From positions 3,231,501-3,295,500 of the forward strand of contig NZ_CP013611.1 of the NCBI RefSeq assembly GCF_001482385.1: DNA of 64,000 bases, written 5' to 3'. The notes beneath the pieces were generated by a model, which did not search any database, was not told where the DNA came from, and saw nothing but the letters and a program-made list of their open reading frames with translations. The stretch comes from Pseudoalteromonas rubra (GTDB lineage Bacteria > Pseudomonadota > Gammaproteobacteria > Enterobacterales > Alteromonadaceae). Every line of letters begins with the position of its first letter. Within the stretch, counting starts at the first letter, position 1. Position numbers and translations under genes: made by a program. Positions 1 through 8,904 of this stretch are shown here, piece by piece.

Positions 1-845
1 AAGCCCTGTGCTTTGGCCAGGCCTGCGTCCAATGTACGGCCTCGGATCCCCAGCGAGCCGCGACGTACCTGGCCATATTCAATAATTTGGTCGACCAGGT
101 TTTTCATCATATTTGAGGGGATAGCAAAGCCAATGCCGACATTCCCGCCTGAGGCACCCAGGATCGCGGTATTAATACCAATGAGTTCTCCGCGCAAATT
201 AACCAGTGCACCACCTGAGTTGCCCTGGTTAATGGCGGCATCGGTCTGAATAAAGTCTTCGTACCCTTCGATGTTCAGTCCACTGCGGCCCAGGGCACTG
301 ACGATGCCTGAGGTCACAGTGTGGCTGAGGCCAAACGGGTTACCGATAGCCACGGAGAAGTCACCGACTCTGAGCTTGTCAGAGTCTGCCAGCTTCACTT
401 CGGTGAGATCCTCACCTTCAATTTGTAATAGTGCAATATCTGATTCTTTGTCTGTACCGACCAGCTCAGCTTTAAACTCCCGGCCATCTTTGAGGGTGAC
501 CACGATATTGTCTGCTTCGTCGATAACGTGGTTATTGGTAACCACATACCCTTCATCTGCATCTATGATGACGCCGGAGCCCAGACCACTGAAGGGGCGT
601 TTTTGAGAGCGCGGGGCAGGGTTACCAAAAAAGAAATCAAATGGATCAACGCGTCGGCGTACTTCTTTGGCACCAGAGACCTGGATACTGACCACCCCAG
701 GGGTGACCTTTTCGAGCATTGGAGCCAGCGTTGGTAGCTGTTGGCCATCAACAGCTACCGGCAGGCGCGCATGACCGGTTTCTGGTAATAAAAATAAGCT
801 TGAAGAAAGTAGCGCTGCGGTAAGTAATGATAATTTCAGTTTCAT
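1..845 (-). CDS. degQ: Periplasmic serine endoprotease DegQ (HtrA family), N-terminal part
   Basis: About 281 N-terminal residues are present; the C-terminus runs off the left edge. The protein starts with a Sec signal peptide (MKLKLSLLTAALL, cleaved near GHA). The trypsin-like domain shows all three catalytic elements: His in TNNHVID, Asp in ESDIALLQI and Ser in NQGNSGGAL. The Q-linker region FDFFFGNP is typical of DegP/DegQ. A cleavable signal rather than a membrane anchor, and the neighbouring zapG, favour DegQ over DegS. The family degrades and refolds misfolded periplasmic proteins; the PDZ domains that would confirm this lie outside the window. DegP cannot be excluded. Confidence 0.9.
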   Translation of the reverse strand, partial: MKLKLSLLTAALLSSSLFLLPETGHARLPVAVDGQQLPTLAPMLEKVTPGVVSIQVSGAKEVRRRVDPFDFFFGNPAPRSQKRPFSGLGSGVIIDADEGYVVTNNHVIDEADNIVVTLKDGREFKAELVGTDKESDIALLQIEGEDLTEVKLADSDKLRVGDFSVAIGNPFGLSHTVTSGIVSALGRSGLNIEGYEDFIQTDAAINQGNSGGALVNLRGELIGINTAILGASGGNVGIGFAIPSNMMKNLVDQIIEYGQVRRGSLGIRGRTLDAGLAKAQG

Positions 846-956
846 AGTCGTGGAATTCTCCTGGAAACAGCGTTAGTCCGTTGGGCGACGCGCATTCGCG
901 CATCTCCCATTATTCAATTGCTATTTCTACTGACTATGGGGTCAAAAAAAAGTTCA

Positions 957-1409
957 TCAAGAAGCTTTTAATTGCTCACTTTGTGACCCTTCTCCTTTGA
1001 ACAGACCGCTTTCTCCTTCGACATAATCACTTGGCGGGGCGTCGTGTGTTTGCTCATTGGCACGACGTTTTTCACCTCGCATGTGTAATGAAGCGTGTAA
1101 TTGCTCAGTGGTCTCTTTTGAGAAGAAAGGCTCGCTTGGTGCAGATTTCTCCTGGCTAAGGAGCTGTTTGCCGTCTTCAAAGTGACGGTTCAAAAGGGCG
1201 TAGTTTTCTTCCAGTTTGGCCATCAGCTTTTTGCTGTCTGCAAGATGATCGCTGACATCCTGGCGATACTGTTCCAGTGCATGCTGTGCTTCTTGCGCTT
1301 TTTGCTCCAGCTCATCATGCTTAAAGCGTTTTTTAGTCAATTGCGTACCGGCAATAAATGCGGCCACTGCAACGAGTACAAGGATCCCGAACCAGGCGAT
1401 TGTCGTCAT
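957..1409 (-). CDS. zapG: ZapG/YhcB family inner-membrane division protein (DUF1043)
   Basis: 150 residues: one N-terminal membrane segment (about residues 5-22, WFGILVLVAVAAFIAG), then a long charged helix (residues 27-90) likely to form a coiled coil, then a polar disordered tail. This is the YhcB/ZapG layout. In Enterobacteria the family links cell division, envelope growth and cell shape. It lies between degQ and zapE as in E. coli. An AGGAGTATTTT-type ribosome site precedes the ATG. The tail after residue 95 is low complexity and probably not conserved. Confidence 0.88.
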   Translation of the reverse strand: MTTIAWFGILVLVAVAAFIAGTQLTKKRFKHDELEQKAQEAQHALEQYRQDVSDHLADSKKLMAKLEENYALLNRHFEDGKQLLSQEKSAPSEPFFSKETTEQLHASLHMRGEKRRANEQTHDAPPSDYVEGESGLFKGEGSQSEQLKAS

Positions 1410-1549
1410 AAAATACTCCTGTTGATGATGCGACTAAGCGGCGCACCGAATGCAAAAAAATAATCGACTTTGATAGCTTAAATATACGCTGAGTTTCGAT
1501 GCGTGTTAATATAGCGGGCAAATAAAACTGCTCTTCGACAATAAAAAAG

Positions 1550-2647
1550 ATGATGACGCCCTGGGAAAAGTACCAACAAGACTTACAGCGTGATGATTTT
1601 CATCACGACAGCGCACAGGAAAATGCCGTCCGGCACCTGCAGAGACTTTATGATGATCTGGTTAATCAGGTGCCGGTCAAAAAAAGCCTGCTGGGTAGCT
1701 TGTTTGGACTGAAAAAGACACAACAGCCCAAAGTCAAAGGGCTATATTTCTGGGGTGGCGTAGGGCGTGGAAAAACTTATCTGGTTGATACGTTTTATGA
1801 GGCTTTGCCCACTGAGCGTAAGATGCGGGTCCATTTTCACCGCTTTATGCATCGCGTTCATGATGAGCTCAAAAAACTGAAAGAAGTGAAAAACCCACTG
1901 GAAGTGGTGGCAGACATTTTTAAAGCCGAAACGGATATCATCTGTTTCGATGAGTTCTTTGTGCAGGACATTACCGATGCCATGTTGCTCGGAGGCTTAA
2001 TGGAAGCGCTGTTTGAGCGCGGCATTGTGCTGGTTGCAACGTCCAATATCATTCCCGATGAGCTGTACCGTAATGGCTTGCAACGCGCACGCTTTTTACC
2101 TGCAATCGCGCTGGTGAATGAAAATACGGAAGTGGTCAATGTGGATTCTGGGATCGATTACCGCTTGCGAACGCTGGAGCAAGCCGAGATCTTTCATAGT
2201 CCTCTGGGCAAAGATGCCGACGATAACCTGTTTGAGTACTTCGATAAATTGTCGCCTGAACCAGGCAAACTGGACGAGCCAATTGAGATTGAAGGGCGTC
2301 TGATCCAGACCCGTAAAGTGTCTGACTGTATTGTGATGTTCGATTTTAGTGCGCTGTGCGAAACGGCGCGCTCTCAGGTGGATTATATGGAGATCAGTCG
2401 CCTGTATAACACCGTTATCTTATCGGATGTTAAACAGATGGGGCAGAACAACGATGATGCGGCAAGGCGTTTTATTGCTCTGGTGGATGAATTCTATGAG
2501 CGCAATGTGACGTTGATCATTTCCGCAGAGGCGCCCATCACAGAGCTTTACACTGACGGTACACTGAACTTTGAGTTTAAGCGTTGCATCAGTCGTTTAC
2601 AGGAAATGCAATCACTGGAGTATCTCGCCCGCGAGCACCTTGCGTAA
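1550..2647 (+). CDS. zapE: Cell division protein ZapE (AFG1-like ATPase)
   Basis: 365 residues, normal for the family. Walker A is GGVGRGKTYLVD (about residues 67-78), Walker B is IICFDEFFVQD, and the sensor region VATSNIIPDELYRNGLQR follows. ZapE is an ATPase that acts on Z-ring constriction in E. coli and is the homologue of mitochondrial AFG1. Two ATG codons are adjacent (1550 and 1553), so the start is uncertain by one residue. It is divergent from zapG, with about 140 bases between them. Confidence 0.93.
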   Translation: MMTPWEKYQQDLQRDDFHHDSAQENAVRHLQRLYDDLVNQVPVKKSLLGSLFGLKKTQQPKVKGLYFWGGVGRGKTYLVDTFYEALPTERKMRVHFHRFMHRVHDELKKLKEVKNPLEVVADIFKAETDIICFDEFFVQDITDAMLLGGLMEALFERGIVLVATSNIIPDELYRNGLQRARFLPAIALVNENTEVVNVDSGIDYRLRTLEQAEIFHSPLGKDADDNLFEYFDKLSPEPGKLDEPIEIEGRLIQTRKVSDCIVMFDFSALCETARSQVDYMEISRLYNTVILSDVKQMGQNNDDAARRFIALVDEFYERNVTLIISAEAPITELYTDGTLNFEFKRCISRLQEMQSLEYLAREHLA

Positions 2648-2742
2648 CGCCTTAGCACAGTGAAATCGACACCCATTTCAGAGAATGGCATGTTTTTTGT
2701 GGAAAAAACAGCCATCCCCTAGCATCGTGGCAAAACCCTTGC

Positions 2743-2748
2743 TATAAT
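2743..2748 (+). promoter_or_regulatory. Extended -10 promoter for rplM-rpsI
   Basis: The sequence TTGCTATAAT gives a perfect TATAAT with the TG-n extension, about 160 bases before the rplM start. No good -35 box is seen at 17 bases, which is usual for extended -10 promoters. It lies just after the zapE coding region and is the best promoter candidate for the ribosomal operon. Confidence 0.6.
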
Positions 2749-2855
2749 CCGCGGCCTGCCACGTTGCGTTACTATTGCCCTCGTCGGCTTAGCCACTGAC
2801 TTGAGCGGCAAAAAAGTCTTAAACTCGAAGGGGTTAAAGCACCAAAAAGTAGAGC

Positions 2856-2874
2856 GGTAGTCATTCGGACTACC
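2856..2874 (+). promoter_or_regulatory. Hairpin in the rplM leader, possible L13 autoregulation site
   Basis: GGTAGTC and GACTACC form a perfect 7-bp stem with a 5-base loop (ATTCG), 34 bases before the rplM ATG in the untranslated leader. In E. coli L13 is known to repress its own operon through the rplM leader. That this hairpin plays the role here is an inference. Confidence 0.4.
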
Positions 2875-2907
2875 TGTGGTTTTAACTGAAAACTTTGGAT
2901 TTTTATA

Positions 2908-3336
2908 ATGAAAACGTTTGTTGCTAAACCAGAAACTGTAAAACGTGACTGGTACGTAGTTGACGCTGAAGGTAAAACTTTAGGTCGCATTGCTACTGAA
3001 ATCGCTTCTCGCCTACGCGGTAAGCATAAAGCTGAGTACACTCCACATGTTGACACTGGTGATTACATCATCGTTATCAACGCTGAGAAAGTTACTGTAA
3101 CTGGTAACAAAGCTCAGGACAAAATGTACTATGCACACTCTGGTTACCCAGGTGGCCTTAAATCTGTAAACTTCGAAAAACTTCAAGCTAAAAAGCCTGA
3201 AATGATCATCGAAAAAGCAGTTAAAGGCATGTTACCTCGCGGTCCTTTGGGTCGTGAAATGTTCCGTAAACTGAAAGTTTACGCTGGTAACGAGCATAAC
3301 CACGCGGCTCAACAGCCTCAGGTTCTAGACATTTAA
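2908..3336 (+). CDS. rplM: 50S ribosomal protein L13
   Basis: 142 residues, full length. The opening [20 protein letters not shown] and the internal [13 protein letters not shown] are hallmark L13 sequences. L13 is an early assembly protein of the large subunit. It is followed 12 bases later by rpsI, the universal pair. Codon use is strongly biased, as expected for a highly expressed gene. Confidence 0.98.
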   Translation: MKTFVAKPETVKRDWYVVDAEGKTLGRIATEIASRLRGKHKAEYTPHVDTGDYIIVINAEKVTVTGNKAQDKMYYAHSGYPGGLKSVNFEKLQAKKPEMIIEKAVKGMLPRGPLGREMFRKLKVYAGNEHNHAAQQPQVLDI

Positions 3337-3348
3337 GGAGCACTACTC

Positions 3349-3738
3349 ATGGCAAATCAATACTACGGTACAGGTCGTCGTAAAAGTTCAAGTGCTCGCG
3401 TATTCCTACGCCCAGGCACTGGCAACATCGTAATTAATCAGCGTTCTATCGAAGAGTACTTCGGTCGTGAAACTTCTCGCATGGTTGTTCGTCAGCCTCT
3501 AGAGCTAGTTGAAATGACAGAAAAGTTTGACCTATACATCACTGTTGCAGGTGGTGGTATGACTGGTCAAGCTGGTGCTATCCGTCACGGTATCACTCGT
3601 GCACTAATGGAGTTTGACGAGTCACTACGTCCTTCTCTACGTAAAGCTGGCTTTGTTACTCGCGATGCTCGTCAAGTTGAGCGTAAGAAAGTTGGTCTTA
3701 AGAAAGCACGTAAGAAGACTCAGTTCTCAAAACGTTAA
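3349..3738 (+). CDS. rpsI: 30S ribosomal protein S9
   Basis: 129 residues. [16 protein letters not shown] at the N-terminus and the basic tail [12 protein letters not shown], whose C-terminal arginine region reaches the P-site tRNA, identify S9. The ribosome site AAGGAG lies about 10 bases before the ATG. It is the last gene of the rplM operon, with a terminator directly after it. Confidence 0.98.
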   Translation: MANQYYGTGRRKSSSARVFLRPGTGNIVINQRSIEEYFGRETSRMVVRQPLELVEMTEKFDLYITVAGGGMTGQAGAIRHGITRALMEFDESLRPSLRKAGFVTRDARQVERKKVGLKKARKKTQFSKR

Positions 3739-3759
3739 TTTATTACGTTTCAGAATTGC

Positions 3760-3790
3760 AAAAACCCAGCCTCGTGCTGGGTTTTTTGTT
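3760..3790 (+). terminator. Intrinsic terminator of rplM-rpsI
   Basis: AACCCAGC and GCTGGGTT pair around a short CTCGT loop and are followed by a T run. It lies 22 bases after the rpsI stop. Confidence 0.9.
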
Positions 3791-4243
3791 TTTTGTCGTC
3801 ATAAATCTTCGCAATTTTTGCTGTCCATTTTCCTTCTTAATGCCACGTTTGATCCTTCGGCCAGATTTATGGTCAAAAAAGTTCAATAATTATAATAATT
3901 AGTCGAGTTCGGACGATATCTCAGCGCATTTTTTTGCTACAATTGCGGGGCAAGTAATGAGTCGCGAAAAACACTGGTTAAATTTTGATAGCTCGTCTGC
4001 TGAGCTTGATCTTAGTCAGTGAAAGGTCGCGTATGACGTTTTACCATAGTAAATCGGCTTCATGCTCGAAGTAACCAATCCCCTAATATTCGTGGGTTTA
4101 TTCGGGCATGGTGCTGGAATAACCTTGTTTTAATCAAGGGATTTATTTATGATCGCGTCTATTTTGTAGTTTCTTAAAATTAACCTGCTGTAACTGATGT
4201 TCTCAATATAGCAAGTGTTGAGATTCATAGTGGAGATAAGTGG
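3791..4243. other. Long intergenic leader region before petABC
   Basis: No credible gene is seen here. An extended -10 element (TTGCTACAAT, 3934-3943) could start a petABC transcript with a leader of nearly 300 bases. A small stem (CCTTG/CAAGG) lies near 4130. The GGAGA ribosome site lies just before the petA ATG. No known riboswitch pattern was recognised. Confidence 0.4.
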
Positions 4244-4834
4244 ATGAGCAATGCGCCTGTAGACAACAGCCGACGTCGCTTCTTAACTATCGCTACCTCT
4301 GTCGTAGGTGGCGTTGGTGCGGTTGGAGCTGCTGTTCCTTTTATTGCGTCTTGGAATCCGAGTGAGCGAGCTAAATCTGCAGGTGCGCCTGTAGAAGTAG
4401 ATATCAGCAAGCTTGAGCCTGGACAATTGATTCGTGTTGAGTGGCGAGGCAAACCTGTATGGGTTGTGTATCGTACGCCTACGATGTTGGATGAAATGAA
4501 AAAACACGAAGGAAACCTTCGTGATCCTAACTCAGAAGAGCCACAACAGCTCGACTCTGCCAAAAACCCTCATCGTTCTAAGCGCCCTGAGATTTTTGTC
4601 GCAGTCGGTATTTGTACTCACTTAGGTTGTTCTCCGTCGTTCCTCAATGGTGGTTTTGGTGAGAAGGTTGAAGGAACGGAGCACGGCTTCTTCTGTCCTT
4701 GTCACGGTTCTAAGTTCGATATGGCCGGCCGGGTATTCCAGGCTGTACCAGCTCCTCTGAACCTGGAGATCCCACCTTATACCTTTATTGACGACACTAC
4801 CATTTTGGTAGGTGAAGAAGAAGGGGTTGCATAA
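4244..4834 (+). CDS. petA: Ubiquinol-cytochrome c reductase, Rieske iron-sulfur subunit
   Basis: 196 residues. The N-terminus has a twin-arginine-like sequence (SRRRFLTIAT) followed by a hydrophobic anchor, the usual route for folded Rieske proteins. The two [2Fe-2S] ligand boxes CTHLGC and CPCHGSKFD are intact. It transfers electrons from ubiquinol to cytochrome c1 in the bc1 complex of the inner membrane. The stop codon overlaps the petB start (TAATG), so the genes are translationally coupled. Confidence 0.97.
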   Translation: MSNAPVDNSRRRFLTIATSVVGGVGAVGAAVPFIASWNPSERAKSAGAPVEVDISKLEPGQLIRVEWRGKPVWVVYRTPTMLDEMKKHEGNLRDPNSEEPQQLDSAKNPHRSKRPEIFVAVGICTHLGCSPSFLNGGFGEKVEGTEHGFFCPCHGSKFDMAGRVFQAVPAPLNLEIPPYTFIDDTTILVGEEEGVA

Positions 4835-6126
4835 TGACTGCGAAGGTTGATAAGCCAGGCGCAATCGGCGCTGTGATGAACTGGATTGATGATCGTATTC
4901 CAATGACCCGTGTCTGGAATATGCATATCGCGCAATATCCAGCACCTAAGAACTTTAACTTCTGGTATCTGTTTGGCTCACTGGCTATCCTGGTACTGGT
5001 AAACCAGATCCTGACGGGTATCTGGTTGACTATGAACTATGTTCCTTCAGGCGAAGGCGCGTTTGCTTCAATTGAATACATCATGCGTGATGTAGAGTAC
5101 GGTTGGTTACTTCGTTACTTGCACTCGACAGGGGCGTCGGCATTCTTCGTCGTTGTCTATTTGCACATGTTCCGTGGCATGATCTACGGCTCTTATCAGA
5201 AGCCGCGAGAGTTGCTGTGGGTCTTCGGTATGCTTATCTTCCTAGCGTTGATGGCTGAAGCATTCATGGGTTACCTGTTACCTTGGGGCCAGATGTCATT
5301 CTGGGGTGCTCAGGTAATTATTTCACTGTTTGGTGCGATCCCGGTTATTGGTGAAGACCTGACATTGTGGATCCGTGGTGACTACGTAATCTCAGGTGCG
5401 ACTCTGAACCGCTTCTTTGCACTGCACGTGATTGCACTGCCACTGGTACTGGTCATTCTGGTATTCCTGCACATTGTTGCGCTACACGAAGTGGGTTCAA
5501 ATAACCCTGACGGTATCGACATCAAGCGTAAAAAAGGCACCGTTGCTGAAGAAGACAAGCCAAAATTCAAGTTCCACGAGTACTATACAAGTAAAAAAGA
5601 TATCGTTGATGCGATCCCTTTCCACCCGTATTACACCGTTAAAGATATTCTGGGTGTGGCTGGTTTCTTAATTCTGTTCTGCTGGGTGGTATTCTTCATG
5701 CCAGAGATGAACGGTTTCTTCTTAGAAGCGCCTAACTTTGAAGCGGCTAACCCGCTGAAAACACCAGAGCATATTTTCCCAGTTTGGTATTTCACACCTT
5801 TCTACGCCATCCTGCGTGCAATCCCTGACAAGCTGCTGGGTGTTATTGCGATGGGTGTATCTATCGTGATGCTGGCATTACTGCCTTGGCTAGACCGTGG
5901 TAAGGTTCGTTCAATCCGCTACCGTAGTGGTATCCACAAGCTGAACATTGCTCAGTTCGTTGTTACCTTCTTCATCCTGGGTTGGGCTGGTGCAACACCG
6001 CAGACAGTGACTTCAACGATTCTGTCGCAAATTTGTACCGTAACTTACTTCATGTTCTTCGTACTGCTGTTTGTGTACTCGAAGAATGAAACTACTAAGC
6101 CATTGCCTACGAGGTTGACGAAATGA
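4834..6126 (+). CDS. petB: Ubiquinol-cytochrome c reductase, cytochrome b subunit
   Basis: 430 residues, polytopic, slightly long for a bacterial cytochrome b. Haem-ligand helices include the LHSTGASAFF and YLHMFRGMIYG segments, and a second His pair lies in FFALHVIALPL/VFLHIVALHEVG. The Qo motif is PVWYF rather than PEWYF, so the usual glutamate is replaced by valine; I recall this variant from beta- and gammaproteobacteria. It is the central membrane subunit of bc1. It overlaps petC by 4 bases (ATGA). Confidence 0.97.
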   Translation: MTAKVDKPGAIGAVMNWIDDRIPMTRVWNMHIAQYPAPKNFNFWYLFGSLAILVLVNQILTGIWLTMNYVPSGEGAFASIEYIMRDVEYGWLLRYLHSTGASAFFVVVYLHMFRGMIYGSYQKPRELLWVFGMLIFLALMAEAFMGYLLPWGQMSFWGAQVIISLFGAIPVIGEDLTLWIRGDYVISGATLNRFFALHVIALPLVLVILVFLHIVALHEVGSNNPDGIDIKRKKGTVAEEDKPKFKFHEYYTSKKDIVDAIPFHPYYTVKDILGVAGFLILFCWVVFFMPEMNGFFLEAPNFEAANPLKTPEHIFPVWYFTPFYAILRAIPDKLLGVIAMGVSIVMLALLPWLDRGKVRSIRYRSGIHKLNIAQFVVTFFILGWAGATPQTVTSTILSQICTVTYFMFFVLLFVYSKNETTKPLPTRLTK

Positions 6127-6860
6127 TGAAAAAGCTACTAATTGGTTTATTCGCATTGCTGCCTACCTTTGCAATGGCAGCCGGTCCGTCGGTTCCTTTA
6201 CTGGAGTCGAACCATGACCTGACTGATAATGCGTCTTTGCAACGCGGTGCTAAGTTGTTCATGAACTACTGCCTGGGTTGTCACCAGATGCAGTATCAGC
6301 GTTATGAGCGTACTTTCCGTGACATCGGTATTCCGGTTGATATTGGTAAAGAGACCCTAATTTTTGATGGTTCAAAAGTGGGTGGTCACATTCTGAATGC
6401 CATGGATACCGATGACGCAGCAAAATGGTTTGGTGCTGCGCCACCAGATCTAACTTTGGTTGCTCGTGTACGTGGTGCTGACTGGATCTATACTTATCTG
6501 AAGTCATTCTACGTTGACGAAAGCCGTCCGTTTGGTGTGAACAACTCAGTGTTCCCACTGGTTGGTATGCCACACGTACTGCAAGAGTTACAAGGTGTGC
6601 CTACTGCGGAGTTTGAAGAAGTAGAAGAGAACGGCGTAGCCGTTCAGAAAGTGAAAAGCATCTCAACAGATGGTTCAGGTGAGCTAAGCTCAGATGAATA
6701 TGATCAGGCCGTTCGTGACCTGACTAACTTCATGGCCTATGTTGGTGAGCCTTCACGTCTTCAATCAGAAGCTATGGGTATTAAAGTACTTGGCTTCCTG
6801 GTTATCTTCTTTATTCTGGCATTCCTGCTGAAGAAAGAATACTGGAGAGATGTCCATTAA
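6123..6860 (+). CDS. petC: Ubiquinol-cytochrome c reductase, cytochrome c1 subunit
   Basis: 245 residues. A signal peptide (LLIGLFALLPTFAMA) is followed by the haem c attachment site CLGCH, the likely axial methionine in PLVGMPHVL, and a C-terminal membrane anchor (LGFLVIFFILAFLLKKEYW). It passes electrons from the Rieske centre to soluble cytochrome c. It is the last bc1 gene and is followed by a terminator, which separates it from sspAB. Confidence 0.97.
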   Translation: MMKKLLIGLFALLPTFAMAAGPSVPLLESNHDLTDNASLQRGAKLFMNYCLGCHQMQYQRYERTFRDIGIPVDIGKETLIFDGSKVGGHILNAMDTDDAAKWFGAAPPDLTLVARVRGADWIYTYLKSFYVDESRPFGVNNSVFPLVGMPHVLQELQGVPTAEFEEVEENGVAVQKVKSISTDGSGELSSDEYDQAVRDLTNFMAYVGEPSRLQSEAMGIKVLGFLVIFFILAFLLKKEYWRDVH

Positions 6861-6885
6861 TCTGGACATTTACCAGCAATTGATG

Positions 6886-6917
6886 CAATAGGGGCTTAAG
6901 CCCCTATTGCTGTTTTT
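6886..6917 (+). terminator. Intrinsic terminator after petC
   Basis: The palindrome AATAGGGGCTTAAGCCCCTATT is followed by GCTGTTTTT, 26 bases after the petC stop. Confidence 0.85.
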
Positions 6918-6987
6918 ATCGATTTTATTACATAAAATTGGTATTAAAGTGATTTTATTACTTTGTCATTAATTTATGGAGGTAGGC

Positions 6988-7614
6988 ATGGCCGTTGCTG
7001 CCAATAAGCGCCCTGTTATGACTCTTTTCTCCGGTGCAAACTGTATGTACAGCCATCAGGTTCGTATCGTATTGGCCGAGAAAGGGGTAAGTGTCGATAT
7101 TCATCTGGCCGAAAAGGACAACTTGCCAGAGGCACTGCATGAGATTAACCCTTATGGTACAGTTCCCACTCTGATCGACAGAGAATTAGGCCTGTATCAG
7201 GCAAATATCATAATGGAATACCTTGATGAGCGTTTCCCTCATCCTCCATTAATGCCTGTCTACCCTGTTATGCGTGGTCGCAGCCGTCTAATGATGCACC
7301 GTATCGAAACAGACTGGTACAGCCTTGCAGAAAAGATTGCGCACGGTGGTGCAGATGCCGAACAGGCACGCAAAGAGCTGACAGAAGCGTTACTTGCGAT
7401 CGCACCTATCTTCAGTGAAGCACCTTACTTCATGAGTGAAGAGTTCAGCTTGGTTGATTGTTATCTGGCTCCTCTATTATGGCGCTTGCCACAGCTTGGC
7501 ATTGACCTGTCAGGTGCTGGTGCAAAAGAGCTGAAAGAGTACATGCTGCGTTTATTCGAGCGCGATTCATTCCAGGCTTCATTAACTGAAGCTGAGCGTG
7601 AGATCCGCAGCTAA
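6988..7614 (+). CDS. sspA: Stringent starvation protein A
   Basis: 208 residues with the glutathione-S-transferase fold: a thioredoxin-like N-terminal domain (MTLFSGANCMYSHQVRIVLAEKG) and a helical C-terminal domain. SspA binds RNA polymerase and helps stationary-phase and acid stress responses. The ATG at 6988 was chosen over the one at 6976 because a GGAGG site (6978-6982) fits it and would lie inside the longer frame. Its stop overlaps the sspB start. Confidence 0.95.
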   Translation: MAVAANKRPVMTLFSGANCMYSHQVRIVLAEKGVSVDIHLAEKDNLPEALHEINPYGTVPTLIDRELGLYQANIIMEYLDERFPHPPLMPVYPVMRGRSRLMMHRIETDWYSLAEKIAHGGADAEQARKELTEALLAIAPIFSEAPYFMSEEFSLVDCYLAPLLWRLPQLGIDLSGAGAKELKEYMLRLFERDSFQASLTEAEREIRS

Positions 7615-8063
7615 TGACTTCAAATCGCCCCTATCTATTGCGTGCTTTTTACGACTGGATTGTCGATAACCAGTGTACACCCCATATTGTGGTTGATGCT
7701 GAGTTTCCGGCGGTTGAGGTACCACGTCAGTTTGTTCAGCAGGGGCAGATAGTGCTGAATGTTAGCCCTTCAGCAGCTGCTAACTTTTTAATGGACAATG
7801 ATGCATTGAGCTTCAACGCGCGTTTCTCTGGCCAGCCCATGCAGGTTTATGTGCCAATTGGTGCTGTACTGGCTATCTATGCGCGTGAAAATGGTGAAGG
7901 TACGATCTTCTCTGAGCCGGAACATCCGCAGGATGATATGCTCTCAGAAGACGATACTCAGACTCAAGCAGAAGAACGTGAGGGATCAGTTGAAGTCACT
8001 TCAGCCGATAAAGAAACGCCTGAAAAGGCGAAGAAAACCTCGCATCTGAGAGTGATAAAGTAG
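7614..8063 (+). CDS. sspB: ClpXP adaptor, stringent starvation protein B
   Basis: 149 residues. The N-terminal SspB fold (RPYLLRAFYDWIVDN, PHIVVDA, LNVSPSA) binds ssrA-tagged peptides, and a flexible acidic linker leads to the C-terminal ClpX-binding tail (LRVIK). It delivers ssrA-tagged proteins to ClpXP. Translation is coupled to sspA through TAATG. A terminator follows. Confidence 0.96.
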   Translation: MTSNRPYLLRAFYDWIVDNQCTPHIVVDAEFPAVEVPRQFVQQGQIVLNVSPSAAANFLMDNDALSFNARFSGQPMQVYVPIGAVLAIYARENGEGTIFSEPEHPQDDMLSEDDTQTQAEEREGSVEVTSADKETPEKAKKTSHLRVIK

Positions 8064-8075
8064 CACGTCAAATCA

Positions 8076-8106
8076 TAAAAAACCTGCCATAGGGCAGGTT
8101 TTTTTA
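8076..8106 (+). terminator. Intrinsic terminator after sspB
   Basis: AAAAAACCTGCC and GGCAGGTTTTTT pair around a short loop (ATAG), with T runs on the sspB strand. Confidence 0.88.
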
Positions 8107-8116
8107 TATCTCTTTA

Positions 8117-8330
8117 TTATACCAATTTGCTTAATTAAGTGTTCTATTTTGAGGCGAGAAAATATCGTCAATAACACCGCTCCCGCGTCCTGCTACTGCT
8201 GAGACACCTACATCCATGTAGGCGAGGCAAAAATTTTCCTATTTAGTTGTTCTAAATGAAAAATCTTTAACACAGTTAGTGTCATATTTGCTCCTTCAAA
8301 GTACACAGGTATTAAGTGAAATTGGTATTA
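8117..8330. mobile_element. MITE-like repeat with ATACCAATTT inverted ends
   Basis: A non-coding segment of about 214 bases is bounded by ATACCAATTT at 8119-8128 and its exact complement AAATTGGTAT at 8319-8328; inside, CTTAAT and ATTAAG extend the inverted ends imperfectly. An internal palindrome CCTACATCCATGTAGG lies in the middle. No protein is encoded. Elements with this end sequence are, from memory, scattered in Pseudoalteromonas, Shewanella and Colwellia genomes. Only one copy was seen in this window, so mobility is inferred. Confidence 0.55.
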
Positions 8331-8334
8331 ACTA

Positions 8335-8901
8335 TTACAAGATTTCGAAGGCTTTAACGACTTTCAGCACCCCGTGCACATTGCGTGCAATATCAACGGC
8401 TCGCTCGGCTTCTGTGTGATTGACCAGGCCCATCAGAAAGACTTCGCTGTTTTCGGTGACTACCTTAATATTGCTGCCATCTATGTGGTCGTCGGCAATC
8501 AATTTGGTTTTTACTTTGGTGGTTAACCAGCTGTCATTTGTCTGGGTGGTGATACCAATGTTGCTGCCGATCCGCAGCTGATTGTATATTTGCTTAATGC
8601 CCTGAACGCCTTTCAGAGTGCTGTGAGCTTGTTGTTTCATTTCTATGGTGCTTACCTGACCCACCATCAGCACGTGGCCGTTGACACTCACCAGGCTAAT
8701 ATTAGCGTGGTTAGCCAGTGCCGGAATGCGCTTAAGTGCCAGCGTTCCTTTGATCTCGATATTGTTATCATCAATTTGTGAGCCCAGTGTTCGTCTGTCA
8801 TTGGCTGACGTGACAGCGCCAGCGGTACCGGCCACAACTGCGGCTGCGCAGCCCTGGATCAATAACACAGAGCAAAGTATCAGTGCAGGTCGTTTTAACA
8901 T
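8335..8901 (-). CDS. dolP: BON-domain outer-membrane lipoprotein DolP (YraP)
   Basis: 188 residues with a lipoprotein signal (lipobox LIQGC) and two BON domains (about residues 45-115 and 120-188, the second opening DSWLTTKVKTKLIADD). DolP supports outer-membrane integrity and BAM function in E. coli. It is the last gene of the lpoA-yraN-diaA-dolP run and starts 3 bases after diaA. Its stop codon lies only a few bases from the MITE-like element. Confidence 0.93.
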   Translation of the reverse strand: MLKRPALILCSVLLIQGCAAAVVAGTAGAVTSANDRRTLGSQIDDNNIEIKGTLALKRIPALANHANISLVSVNGHVLMVGQVSTIEMKQQAHSTLKGVQGIKQIYNQLRIGSNIGITTQTNDSWLTTKVKTKLIADDHIDGSNIKVVTENSEVFLMGLVNHTEAERAVDIARNVHGVLKVVKAFEIL

Positions 8902-8904
8902 CTT

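Noticed and set aside
3791..4243. Riboswitch before petA
   Set aside because: No known riboswitch pattern could be recognised; only a weak stem and a promoter-like element are visible.
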